DNA of 40,031 bases from Candidatus Bipolaricaulota bacterium (lineage in GTDB: Bacteria > Bipolaricaulota > Bipolaricaulia > M55B111), in assembly GCA_021735245.1 (NCBI GenBank), contig JAIPHJ010000017.1, positions 1-40,031 on the forward strand. The letters are read 5' to 3'. Within the stretch, counting starts at the first letter, position 1. Every line of letters starts with the position of its first letter. Below the pieces are notes generated by a model. That model had not been told where the DNA came from, did not search any database, and worked only from the letters and a program-made list of their open reading frames with translations. A program made the position numbers and the translations under genes. Shown here one piece after another: positions 23,261-32,055 of this stretch.

Positions 23261-23704
23261 CTATTCTATTTCCAGTTCTTTGAAGTCCCTGGATGCGTGA
23301 GGGTGGTCTTCGTCTTTGTAGGGTTTGAACTTCTTCATCATTTTGTCGGCTAGATTGTTTTTCGGCATCATCCGTCTTACGGCTTCCTCGATCGGAATAA
23401 GGGAATCCTCTTCCAGCAACTCTCCGTAGCTTTTCTCTTTGAGATTTCCCAGGTAGTCCGAATGGCTGTAATACATCTTCTGGTCCGGCTTGTTTCCCGT
23501 GAGCTTTACGTCAGCAGCGTTCACTACAACTACGAAATCCCCCGTATCTACGTGAGGAGTGTAGGTCGGTTTGTGTTTTCCCTGCAGTACTGTGGCTATT
23601 TTCGAAGCCACCCTACCAAGTGCTTTTCCTTTAGCGTCCACGATATACCAGTCTCTATCTTGATCGGTTATTTCCTCTTTTTTCGCCATCCAGGTATTTT
23701 GCAT
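23261..23704 (-). CDS. rplM: 50S ribosomal protein L13
   Basis: Large-subunit protein contacting 23S rRNA. Seen: DRDWYIVDAKGKALGRVASKIATVLQGKHKPTYTPHVDTGDFVVVVNA (from about residue 20), YYSHSDYLGNLK, the RRMMPKNNL motif and HPHASRDF near the end. At 147 residues it is normal, with a short acidic start and end. In most bacteria rpsI (S9) follows directly; here the downstream side is a repeat field and no S9 gene is seen. About 105 bases downstream of purA. Confidence 0.97.
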   Translation of the reverse strand: MQNTWMAKKEEITDQDRDWYIVDAKGKALGRVASKIATVLQGKHKPTYTPHVDTGDFVVVVNAADVKLTGNKPDQKMYYSHSDYLGNLKEKSYGELLEEDSLIPIEEAVRRMMPKNNLADKMMKKFKPYKDEDHPHASRDFKELEIE

Positions 23705-23809
23705 AATTTACCTCCGAATTTTTACCCAGGAAAGTTAGTTATTTAACAGCCATATTATCTTTATGATTGTGCAGTTCAGGGGTGGAAAATTCAAGGGGAA
23801 GCCTGCGCT

Positions 23810-25075
23810 CTAATCCACCATTATCGTCTGCGACCTCTTCTTCCCTATCGAAACGATCGAAATCGGAACGTCGAGTTCTTTTTCCAGGAAGTCTAGATAT
23901 CCCTGAGCTTCTGACGGCAAATCTTCCAGTGCGCCAGCATGGCTTATGTCCTCGTCCCAGCCCTCGAATGTAATATAGCTGGGCTCGCACTCGCTCAGTT
24001 CTTCTGCGGTCGGAGGAAATTCCGTTATCTTTTCGCCGTCTTTCATGTAGTGATCTGCGACCTTTATTTCGTCGAATCCCGATAACACGTCGAGCTTGGT
24101 CAGGGCAATTTCCGTCACGTCGTTCAGATCCAGGGCGTACTTTAGGCCGACGAGATCCAGAGGACCACAACGCCTGGGCCTTCCGGTAGTCGCACCGTAT
24201 TCGTCCCCGCTCTCTCTGAGTCCTTCTCCCAGATCACCCTCGTCTTCCGTGGGCATGGGACCTTTGCCGACTCGCGTCGTGTATGCCTTTACAACGCCGA
24301 TTCGACGCTCAACTCTGGTCGGAGATACCCCGGCTCCGGTACCAATTCCACCGACAGTCGGGTTGGACGACGTTACGTAGGGATACGTTCCGAAGTCGAT
24401 GTCGAGGAGAGTACCCTGAGCGCCCTCGAATATAACTGATTCTCCTTCGTCTATCGCCTCGTTTAGTACGGGAGACGAATTGATGACCCTGCCGTCGGAG
24501 ACCAGATCTCTCAGTCTTTCGACGACGTCGAAGAACTTGTCCTCCTCGATTCGGTCCAGCTCGGAGGGATCGTCCCAGCGCTCCTTGAGCTTCTCCAACC
24601 TGTTCCGAAATCGGTCCTCGAAATCGGACCGGAAGATGTCATTTATCCGAAAACCGCTGCGGGCGGCCTTGTCCTCGTAAGTCGGACCAATCCCCCGCCC
24701 CGTCGTTCCGACCTCTTCCTTGGCCTTCTCGAGTACCTCTACGATCGGATGATAAGGTGTAATGACGTGGGCCCGCGCTCCAAGAAAGATATCGGGCTGG
24801 ATTCCGCGTTTATCCTGGAGCTGATCCAGTTCCCCAACCAGTCCTTCCGGGTTTATCACCATGCCGGGGCCAAGCAGCACCTTACAGCCCTCGTGGAGGC
24901 TGGCGGACGGAAGGTGGTGGAACTTGAACTCACCCGTGTCGTCAACCACCGTATGTCCCGCGTTTGGACCGCCGTTATATCGGACGACCCAGTCTGCCTC
25001 TTCGCTCAACATGTCAGCTATCTTTCCTTTCCCTTCGTCTCCCCACTGTGAACCAATTATCGTGAGTGTGTTCAT
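23810..25075 (-). CDS. purA: Adenylosuccinate synthetase
   Basis: First committed step of AMP synthesis: IMP + aspartate + GTP to adenylosuccinate. Seen: IIGSQWGDEGKGKIADML with the GTP loop and the catalytic Asp, YNGGPNAGHTV with the catalytic His, TTGRGIGPTYEDKAARSG, EGAQGTLLDIDFGTYPYVTSSN, TTRVGKGPMPTE and TGRPRRCGPLDL for substrate binding, and a C-terminal SIGKKRSQTIMV. 421 residues, complete. Follows the biotin ligase gene with a 27-base gap on the same strand, so probably in the ileS operon. Confidence 0.98.
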   Translation of the reverse strand: MNTLTIIGSQWGDEGKGKIADMLSEEADWVVRYNGGPNAGHTVVDDTGEFKFHHLPSASLHEGCKVLLGPGMVINPEGLVGELDQLQDKRGIQPDIFLGARAHVITPYHPIVEVLEKAKEEVGTTGRGIGPTYEDKAARSGFRINDIFRSDFEDRFRNRLEKLKERWDDPSELDRIEEDKFFDVVERLRDLVSDGRVINSSPVLNEAIDEGESVIFEGAQGTLLDIDFGTYPYVTSSNPTVGGIGTGAGVSPTRVERRIGVVKAYTTRVGKGPMPTEDEGDLGEGLRESGDEYGATTGRPRRCGPLDLVGLKYALDLNDVTEIALTKLDVLSGFDEIKVADHYMKDGEKITEFPPTAEELSECEPSYITFEGWDEDISHAGALEDLPSEAQGYLDFLEKELDVPISIVSIGKKRSQTIMVD

Positions 25076-25102
25076 TGAACCTCCCTTTGAGGTATGATTA
25101 TT

Positions 25103-25672
25103 TTATTGGTCTTGCTCACGGTAAAAATCCTCAAACTTCGCCAGGAAATCTTCTAACAACACGGTCCGATCCACCTCTTCCCCTGCTACCTCTTTCATCG
25201 TGGTCGAATTTTCTCTGACTGCTTCCGGCAGACCTGACGCCTCGTTATTTACGTTTATTCCTATCCCGACTATAAAATTCCTGCCGCTCTCTTCGATAAG
25301 CAGTCCCGCTATTTTTTTATCTCCCGCCACCAGGTCGTTGGGCCGGGATACGCTGGTCTCTACTCCGTACTCGGCTAAAAGAGTCCGAATTAGTTTCAAC
25401 AAATCGACGTATAATTCGGGCGTTGACCGGGACGACAGACCTCCCAGGGAAAACGAAAACCACAATCCTCCCTCGGGCGAATACCACTTCCGAGTTCCCC
25501 TGCCCTGCCCGTGCGTCTGTTTATCCGCAAGCACTACTGTTCCGGGCTCAAGGTCCTCGCTGCTTCTGAGATAGCGGCTCGTGGAATCCAGCTCGGCCCG
25601 ATAAATAAACTCTGTCCAAACGTCCGAACCTTCGACGAAATCCCTAACCGGCTCCCAGTTAGACAACCTCAC
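25103..25672 (-). CDS. Biotin--[acetyl-CoA-carboxylase] ligase, short form
   Basis: Attaches biotin to carboxyl carrier proteins. Only the catalytic domain is present: 189 residues, no N-terminal HTH and no C-terminal SH3-like domain of classical BirA. Seen: TSRYLRSSEDLEPGTVVLADKQTHGQGRGTRKWYSPEGGLWFSF covering the biotin-AMP loop (GQGRGTRKW), DKKIAGLLIEE with the conserved lysine, and VGIGINVNN. The usual KWPND reads SRPND, which resembles archaeal variants. ATG overlaps the ileS stop by four bases (ATGA), so translation is coupled. A relaxed lipoate/biotin ligase is the alternative. Confidence 0.85.
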   Translation of the reverse strand: MRLSNWEPVRDFVEGSDVWTEFIYRAELDSTSRYLRSSEDLEPGTVVLADKQTHGQGRGTRKWYSPEGGLWFSFSLGGLSSRSTPELYVDLLKLIRTLLAEYGVETSVSRPNDLVAGDKKIAGLLIEESGRNFIVGIGINVNNEASGLPEAVRENSTTMKEVAGEEVDRTVLLEDFLAKFEDFYREQDQ

Positions 25673-28600
25673 TCAACCCGTTTTATCGCTATCTTTGCTA
25701 TTTTTCCATTCAGGCTTTCTTCCGACTCGATGTCAGCCGTTTCGGGTAATTTTCCGGCACGGAGATCTCGGGTCAGCGTCTCCGATCTAAGGTAATCCGA
25801 GTGTTTTTCGACCGCGCCCTCGATCGATTTATCGGCTTCGTAGTAAAGCTCTATTCTATCGGTGACCTCGAAGCCGGCTTCCTTTCTCAGTTGCTGGATA
25901 CGCCGGATGAGCTCTCTGACGTAACCTTCCTGGCGGAGCCCCTCGTCGAGTTCGACGTTCAACAGTAATACGTAATCGTTGTTCTCTACTCTAACGTACG
26001 ACTGGTTTGGTTCGTAAGTCAGCTCAACTTCCTCTCCGGTAACTTCGAAGGACTCGCCGTCGACCTTTATCTCGACTTTCCCCTGTTCATCAAGTGCAGT
26101 GGCAATTAACTCGCTGTCCTCTTCCTCTATTCTGTCGCCTATCTTCTGGGCGTCGCCGCCGAACTTTGGTCCCAGTTTGCTGAAGTCCGGACTAACCACG
26201 GGAACGTAGTAATCCTCGAGCTCGTCTCTGAAAGATACTTCCTTCACGTTTAGTTCTTCCTTTAACAAAGCGAGGGACTCGCCGGATATCCCGTCAAAAG
26301 ACCGCTTGGGCTGTACTATCAGCTCGCTGAGCGGCTGCCTGACCTTGATCTCGGCCTTGTTTCGGGCCTTTCTACCCAGTGCCGTCAGAGAGCGGACTTC
26401 CTTCACGTGCTCTTCGAGGTCCTCGTCTATCTCCTCGGAATTCACTTCGGGCCAGTCGGCCAGGTGCACGCTATCAGGATCGTCAGCTTTCAAATTTCGA
26501 TAAAGTTCCTCGGCGAGGAACGGAGTAAATGGAGCAAATAACTTACTGAGGGCAAGCAACGAGCTATACAGCGTATAATGAGCCGCCAGCTTGTCTTCGC
26601 CGGATTCGTCGCTCCAGAACCTGTCCCTCGAACAGCGGACGTACCAGTTGCTAAGGTCGTCCACGAAATTCTCTATCGCGGAAGTGGCGGACGGAACATC
26701 GTAATCGTCCAGAGAATCCGTAACTTTTCCGATGGTCCGGTTCAGCTTCGAATTAATCCAGCGGTCCAGCAGGGAAAGGTCCAGGTCGTCCGATTCGACC
26801 TTACCCGGATCGAACTCGTCTATCTCCGCGTACAGGGAAAAGAAATTGTAGGTATTTCGAACCGTATCGAGGAATTTGTAGAGCACTTCTCCGGGACCTT
26901 CTTCTTCCAGGCGTCGCGTCTTCCAGGGTGCGGTGGTCGAATAGAGATACCACCTGATCGCGTCCGCACCGTACCTTTCTATGGTCTCCCAGGGATCGAT
27001 CACGTTGCCCTTGCTCTTGCTCATAGCTTTGCCTTCCGAGTCAAGTCCGTAGCCGGTAACCAGAACGTTCTTGAACGACGACTGGCCGTGGAGCAACGTA
27101 CTGGTCACCAGCAGGGTGTAGAACCAACCCCTGGTTTGATCCTGACCCTCACAGATGAAGTCGGCCGGAAACAACCGCTGAAAGTCCTCCTGGTTCTCGA
27201 AGGGGTAATGAAGCTGGGCCGTATGCATGGAACCCGAGTCAAACCACGTATCGAGCACGTGCTCGACCCGGTCCATCTCCCCGTCGCAGTTCGGACAGGT
27301 CAGCTTGACCTCGTCTATGAACGGTCGATGTAGTTCCACTTCCTCGGCCAGCTCTTTGTCCTCCGCGTGCTCGATCAGCTCCTTTCTGCTGCCGATCGAC
27401 AGCTCGTGCCCGCAATCGTCACACGTCCAGATGTTGAGCGGGGTACCCCAGTAACGGTCCCGGCTCAGCGCCCAGTCCTTCATATTGTCCAGGAAGTCAC
27501 CGAACCGTCCGTCCCGCATGTGTTCGGGGTACCAGTTTATCTGCTGATTGTTTTCTACTATCTCTTCCTTTCTTTCGGTCGTTTCAATGTACCAGGAGTC
27601 CAGTGCGAAGTAGAGAAGTGGCGTATCGCAGCGCCAGCAGAACGGGTACTCGTGCTCGTAACTGGAATGCTTGAGGAGGTAGCCTTTTTCCTCGAGATCC
27701 TCCACTATATCGTCGTCCGCGTCCTTGACAAAATCTCCCTCCGATAGGGGAAATTCCGAAGTAAATTCCCCGTTTAAGTTGAGGGGCTGAACAAATGGTA
27801 TCCCTTCTTTCTCGCCCAGTTCTGCGTCTTCTTCACCAAACGAAGGGGCGACGTGAACGATTCCCGTTCCCTCGTCCAGCGTAACGAAGTCCGCATTGTG
27901 AACGCGATAGGCACCTTCGTCGTCGGAGAGCCTGTAGGGAGGCTCGTAACTCATTCCGATAAGCTCCTCCCCGCTGAACTCCTCTATCATCTCGTAATCG
28001 GGCCCGAGGACCTTATCCAGCAGGGCTTTGGCCATTATCACCTTCTCTCCCTCTAATTCCACCTTTGCGTACCAGAGTTCGTCGCTCACGGCCAGTGCGG
28101 TATTGGATGGGATGGTCCACGGCGTCGTCGTCCAGGCAAGAAGGCTAAGGCCCTCTTCCCCCTCTACCGGAAACTTTACGAAGATGGAAGGGTCTTCCGT
28201 CAGTTCGTAACCCTGAGCTACTTCGTGCGAGGAGAGCCCCGTTCCGCATCGGGGACAGTAAGGTAAAACTTTATGTCCTTTGTATAGCAGGTCCTGCTCC
28301 CAGATGTTCTTTAGTTCCCACCACAGGGTCTCGATGTATTCGTTTTCGTAGGTAATATAGGGATCGTCGAGGTCTATCCAAAACCCCATGCGCTCGATCA
28401 TCCTCTCCCATTCCTGTTTGTATTCCCAGACGCTCTCCTTGCACTTCTCGACGAAGTTTTCTATTCCGTACTCCTCTATCTCTTCCTTGTTTTCCAGGCC
28501 CAGTTCCTTCTCAACCTCGAGCTCCACCGGGAGACCGTGGGTATCCCAGCCACCCTTCCGCTCTACGTGATACCCCTGCATCGTCTTGTAGCGGGGAAAG

Positions 28601-28812
28601 AGGTCCTTGTAAACCCGGGCCATCAGGTGGCCAAAATGGGGCTTTCCGTTTGCCGTCGGAGGACCTTCGTAGAATACCCATTCCTCGTTTTCCTCGGTCC
28701 CTTCCAGGCTCCGCCGAAAGACCTCTTCCTCTTCCCAGAAATCCATCACGTCCCGTTCGCGCTCGAGGGGGTCCTCGCTTAAATCACCGTATGTCGGCAT
28801 AACTACCTCCAA
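25669..28812 (-). CDS. ileS: Isoleucyl-tRNA synthetase, long (type 2) form
   Basis: Charges tRNA-Ile. 1047 residues, the size of the eukaryote/archaeal-like IleRS2 branch, often mupirocin-resistant. Seen: GPPTANGKPHFGHLMA (HIGH motif PHFGH, about residue 58), WDTHGLPVE, the editing domain with LLAWTTTPWTIPSNTALAV, zinc-type pairs CPRCG and CPNCDG, WFDSGSMH, and the KMSKS loop as AMSKSKGN near residue 600, then the anticodon-binding domain and an IleRS2-type C-terminal region. Very acidic. No T-box leader is seen upstream. It heads the ileS-birA-like-purA run. Confidence 0.97.
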   Translation of the reverse strand: MEVVMPTYGDLSEDPLERERDVMDFWEEEEVFRRSLEGTEENEEWVFYEGPPTANGKPHFGHLMARVYKDLFPRYKTMQGYHVERKGGWDTHGLPVELEVEKELGLENKEEIEEYGIENFVEKCKESVWEYKQEWERMIERMGFWIDLDDPYITYENEYIETLWWELKNIWEQDLLYKGHKVLPYCPRCGTGLSSHEVAQGYELTEDPSIFVKFPVEGEEGLSLLAWTTTPWTIPSNTALAVSDELWYAKVELEGEKVIMAKALLDKVLGPDYEMIEEFSGEELIGMSYEPPYRLSDDEGAYRVHNADFVTLDEGTGIVHVAPSFGEEDAELGEKEGIPFVQPLNLNGEFTSEFPLSEGDFVKDADDDIVEDLEEKGYLLKHSSYEHEYPFCWRCDTPLLYFALDSWYIETTERKEEIVENNQQINWYPEHMRDGRFGDFLDNMKDWALSRDRYWGTPLNIWTCDDCGHELSIGSRKELIEHAEDKELAEEVELHRPFIDEVKLTCPNCDGEMDRVEHVLDTWFDSGSMHTAQLHYPFENQEDFQRLFPADFICEGQDQTRGWFYTLLVTSTLLHGQSSFKNVLVTGYGLDSEGKAMSKSKGNVIDPWETIERYGADAIRWYLYSTTAPWKTRRLEEEGPGEVLYKFLDTVRNTYNFFSLYAEIDEFDPGKVESDDLDLSLLDRWINSKLNRTIGKVTDSLDDYDVPSATSAIENFVDDLSNWYVRCSRDRFWSDESGEDKLAAHYTLYSSLLALSKLFAPFTPFLAEELYRNLKADDPDSVHLADWPEVNSEEIDEDLEEHVKEVRSLTALGRKARNKAEIKVRQPLSELIVQPKRSFDGISGESLALLKEELNVKEVSFRDELEDYYVPVVSPDFSKLGPKFGGDAQKIGDRIEEEDSELIATALDEQGKVEIKVDGESFEVTGEEVELTYEPNQSYVRVENNDYVLLLNVELDEGLRQEGYVRELIRRIQQLRKEAGFEVTDRIELYYEADKSIEGAVEKHSDYLRSETLTRDLRAGKLPETADIESEESLNGKIAKIAIKRVE

Positions 28813-29267
28813 CCTAAGTTTCCCGACTTTCTTAGTTTAAACCAACTCGTAAAACAGAATACAAAATAAAACTTCTACTCTTCCGAATTTTTAATTGCCT
28901 CAACCAGTGGATCACGTTTAAAAGTTAAATAAAACCTACTCTCCCGAAACTTCCACCCGGCACTTAGTTGAGAATAGTTACTTGGTTATGACAAAGCAAA
29001 CTATATTAACTTAGGCTGCCTTACGCCTTTACCGTATGAATCTACGATCCAGGCAACCCATCTCAACTAAGTGCTGGACCAATACTCGCCTGTCAAATAC
29101 TTTTCCGGATAACCATGCTATATCAAACTGAAGTAATAAAACCACTCAAACTAGGTCCAAGTATGAAAATCCGAAAAATAATATTAGATTGGAAAATACA
29201 TATCAATCTGATAATCCAGAAGGTAAGCGAGTACCTTTGTCTTCACAGAGAGGTTAAATATCGAGGT
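28813..29267. other. Intergenic region between two divergent/convergent units
   Basis: No gene seen. It contains the ileS leader (28813-28956), a long inverted-repeat element (28957-29077) and an AT-rich tail behind the AlkP gene. Confidence 0.5.
28957..29077. repeat. CCAGCAC-ended inverted-repeat element, copy 1 (121 bp)
   Basis: CCGGCACTTAGTTGAGA at 28957-28973 is complementary to TCTCAACTAAGTGCTGG at 29061-29077 (16 of 17 bp). The middle ~87 bases are unique. Related by its ends to 31095-31197 and 39901-40009. Confidence 0.75.
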
Positions 29268-30926
29268 TCAAGCCAGATATCCCAGACCCTTCAACCGCTC
29301 CACTATCTCCTCGTCGTGATTGTCACTCGACATTTCTCCCCCCGATCCGTTGAGGTTCACTTCCGAGAATTCTGGCCGGTGCTCCCCCCAGAACTCCTCG
29401 GAGAAGACCTCCCGCCTCGGAGAACCGTCTATATAGGAGGGAATCTTCAGCCCCAGAGTATGGAGCAATATGGGAGCCGGGTCAGAAATTTTCATTCCCT
29501 CTATCCTTGACCTTCGACCGTACTTTGGACCATAAGCCGCGAACATGCCGTTCATCCTGTGGGTACCGGTAATGGCGAACGAGGGTATTATCCTGTCCAT
29601 TGTTTTAAATACCGTCAGACCGCCCGTATCGGTCTCCAGGTCCTTGGTCAGGAACAGGATATCCGGACCCCGAAAAGATCTCGGTCCGTCGTAGACCTCC
29701 TCATTCTTCATGACCTCGGCTATGACGCTCTCACCGGTATAGGGGTTCTGGAGGTCCTTCAAGTCCCTCACCAGCTCGTCGCGTAGGTTGGCCGCATCTT
29801 CCGGGTTAATACAGCCGTGCTTTTCGCGTCCCTTTATGTTTAACCTGATAGCCCCGGTAACTCCGCCCCGGGAATAGGCCTTAGTATTTTCCCAGTCGAC
29901 GTCGTTCAGCGATAAGAACATCCTGCCCAAAATATCGTTAAACCCCTCCATCTCCCACTCGTTTCCTTTTGCCAGCGGTCCCAGGAGGTCCCCGATTTTG
30001 TAGAGGTTCTTCTGATTCAAACCGAGCTTCGAAGCCGCCCGTTTTATCCTTACACCGGCCGAGTCTTTCAATTTCATGTAACCTTTCTGGACCAGCCAGC
30101 TATTTACGTTAAAGATCCATTTCAGGGGTCCAAATCCGTGATCCGACACCATCATCACGTGAGTATCCTCACTGGCAGTCGATTCGTAGATATTTTTAAC
30201 CGCTTCCTCAACCCTCTTATATACTTCCAGAACAGGATCTTCGTCCACTGTGACGCCGTCGTTACCCAGGGGAGAATTCTGGTGAAAAAGGTGATGTTTC
30301 ACCGTATCGGTTTCCATAAAGTATACCATGGAAACGTCCCATTCCTGAGTCGAAAGCAGGTGATGGGCAACTTCTTCTTTGTTCGTGATCGAATCCTTTA
30401 ACTCCTCAACCCACTGCTTGTTATTTATAGCCATTTCCGCGTGGGTCGGGGCAAACCTGTAGTTTCCCACTACTTTTTCGATCTCATCCTTTAGGCTCGG
30501 CGGATAGACGTAGTCCTCGGCCTCCTTAGGCGTTAATACCCCCGATGTCATGAAACCGTTAACTTTCCTGGGAGGATAGGTAACCGGAACGCCGATGACG
30601 CCAACTTTTTTGCCTGCCTCGCTGGCTATTTCCCAGAGAGTTTTTGTCTCGATCGAAGTGGAGTCCACCATTCCTTCTCCGTACGTTTCTTCTCCCGAAC
30701 TTCCCCAGTCAAATACACCGTGTTTTCCCGGGTTAACTCCTGTCTGAAAAGTAGACCAGGCTGGTCCGGTCAGTGGGGGAATGGTGCTGGTCATTTCACC
30801 CCGCACGCCCTCGCTGACAATCTTTTCCAGGAAGGGCAATTCTCCCTGATCGAACCAGGGATCCAGAAGGTCGAACGTCGCTCCGTCAAGCCCAAAAATT
30901 AATAATTCTTTATTATTAGCCGTCAT
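29268..30926 (-). CDS. AlkP-superfamily phosphodiesterase/nucleotide pyrophosphatase-like protein, full length
   Basis: Metal-dependent hydrolase of phosphate or phosphonate/sulfate esters; 552 residues, complete. Seen: first metal site IFGLDGATFDLL (about residue 11), the nucleophile region IPPLTGPAWSTF and GVNPGKHGVFDW, METDTVKHHLFH, MMVSDHGFGPL (metal Asp-His), and the C-terminal ITGTHRMNGMFAAYGP histidine site. It ends in VERLKGLGYLA, a tail common in this family. The substrate is unknown; relatives often sit with polysaccharide or lipid genes. No signal peptide, so cytoplasmic. It keeps the C-terminal half that its relative at 95-1030 lacks. Confidence 0.9.
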   Translation of the reverse strand: MTANNKELLIFGLDGATFDLLDPWFDQGELPFLEKIVSEGVRGEMTSTIPPLTGPAWSTFQTGVNPGKHGVFDWGSSGEETYGEGMVDSTSIETKTLWEIASEAGKKVGVIGVPVTYPPRKVNGFMTSGVLTPKEAEDYVYPPSLKDEIEKVVGNYRFAPTHAEMAINNKQWVEELKDSITNKEEVAHHLLSTQEWDVSMVYFMETDTVKHHLFHQNSPLGNDGVTVDEDPVLEVYKRVEEAVKNIYESTASEDTHVMMVSDHGFGPLKWIFNVNSWLVQKGYMKLKDSAGVRIKRAASKLGLNQKNLYKIGDLLGPLAKGNEWEMEGFNDILGRMFLSLNDVDWENTKAYSRGGVTGAIRLNIKGREKHGCINPEDAANLRDELVRDLKDLQNPYTGESVIAEVMKNEEVYDGPRSFRGPDILFLTKDLETDTGGLTVFKTMDRIIPSFAITGTHRMNGMFAAYGPKYGRRSRIEGMKISDPAPILLHTLGLKIPSYIDGSPRREVFSEEFWGEHRPEFSEVNLNGSGGEMSSDNHDEEIVERLKGLGYLA

Positions 30927-31369
30927 TATACCCCTTTATAATTTCTGAATTCCGGAATTATCGAAAGCATACGTAAGTCCAAGTAAGCTTAACTGGTGAG
31001 TCGGAAACAATCAAAAGCAAAAAGCAGGGAAGTCACATTTACCGCGAACCGGTCCGTAACCGGGCGTACCACCCCGGCACGGGAGCCCGGGCTTCCAGCA
31101 CTCAACAGAGCCCAGCACCCTCTAAAGAAAACTAATGGTTTGAGAAATTATACATGGTAACGAAGCGGTAAGGTTTTTCATCTCTGTTGCGTGCTGGACT
31201 TCGGCTATTACCGCTAACCGGACCAAGCACAGAGAGTCCCTGTGCTCCGTTGGTCGCTATAGCAACAAATCGACCGGGCACAGGAACCCGGTCTGCTATT
31301 GAGAAACGGGTCGACCCTTATAGTACCGTTGTACTGAAAGACCGCAGGGGTTACCCTCATATAGAAAAT
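30927..31369. other. Repeat-rich divergent intergenic region
   Basis: Between the AlkP gene and the HAD gene. Holds GC palindromes (31060-31098, CCCCGGCACGGGAGCCCGGG), the inverted-repeat element 31095-31197 and a further palindrome block (31200-31310). An open frame through it is not a gene: it is repeat sequence fused to the HAD start. Confidence 0.6.
31095..31197. repeat. CCAGCAC-ended inverted-repeat element, copy 2 (103 bp)
   Basis: CCAGCACTCAACAGAG at 31095-31110 is complementary to CTCTGTTGCGTGCTGG at 31182-31197 (15 of 16 bp). Middle unique. Confidence 0.75.
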
Positions 31370-32005
31370 ATGAACCGCAACGTAATTTTTGACCTCGACG
31401 GAGTCCTTCTCGATTCTGAAACCAACCTGGACTGGCTGGACCGGGCCATGAAAAGAGCTCTGGAAGAGATGGACGTTCTGATAACCCGGAAAAACATAGA
31501 AAGACTTTATCCTGGCGACCTCCAGTATTTCGAAACTGCCGTGAAAGATTTCCCTTTTTCTCCGGACAAAGTCTGGGAAATAAGGGATAAACATTACGTA
31601 GCGGAAAAGCTGGAGATGATCGACAGGGGTGAACTTCGACCATTTTCCGACGTGAGCAGCCTGGACAGGCTCCGTCCCTTATACTCGCTCGGCGTGATAA
31701 GCAACTCGCCCGGCGAAGTGGTCGATCGCTTCGTTAAAGCTTACGACCTCGAAGACCTTTTCGAGACCTGGGTCGGTCGGGATTCCGATTTAGAATCTTT
31801 AGGTGAAATCAAACCCGACCCTCACCTGTTCCATAGGCTTAAGAAGGAAACCGGAGACGGGAAGTTCTGGTACGTCGGGGACAGGGAAGTCGACAGAATG
31901 TTCGCTGAAAACACGGGAATGGAGTTCCTTCACCTTACCAGAAACGGAGAAGGATTCGGAAGTTTCGACGAACTGGTTGATTACCTGCTCGAACTAACGG
32001 AGTAG
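31370..32005 (+). CDS. HAD-superfamily hydrolase (phosphoglycolate-phosphatase-like)
   Basis: Phosphatase or phosphomutase of the HAD class with an alpha-helical cap, 211 residues from the ATG at 31370-31372. Seen: motif I NVIFDLDGVLLDSE at the very start (nucleophile Asp), motif II VISNSPGEVV, the EIKPDPHLF lysine of motif III, and motif IV WYVGDREVDRMFAENTG. The upstream open frame is repeat sequence, and no clear ribosome site is seen, so the mRNA may have a short or no leader. Substrate not readable; phosphoglycolate or a sugar phosphate is usual for this branch. Confidence 0.88.
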   Translation: MNRNVIFDLDGVLLDSETNLDWLDRAMKRALEEMDVLITRKNIERLYPGDLQYFETAVKDFPFSPDKVWEIRDKHYVAEKLEMIDRGELRPFSDVSSLDRLRPLYSLGVISNSPGEVVDRFVKAYDLEDLFETWVGRDSDLESLGEIKPDPHLFHRLKKETGDGKFWYVGDREVDRMFAENTGMEFLHLTRNGEGFGSFDELVDYLLELTE

Positions 32006-32055
32006 CCGTTTTTCCCTCCGACCGTGACAGTTCCGGGAGATGCACGGAAATGCCT

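Noticed and set aside
23739-24170. Minus-strand frame of ~140 codons overlapping purA
   Set aside because: Arginine-rich shadow of purA in another frame; purA is unmistakable.
26578-27333. Plus-strand frame of ~250 codons opposite ileS
   Set aside because: Antisense shadow of a clearly coding gene; no ribosome site or family resemblance.
28813-28956. T-box leader of ileS
   Set aside because: No T-box core sequence or terminator/antiterminator pair seen in the short leader.
31187-31369. N-terminal extension of the HAD protein
   Set aside because: Made of repeat sequence; family motif I starts directly after the ATG at 31370.
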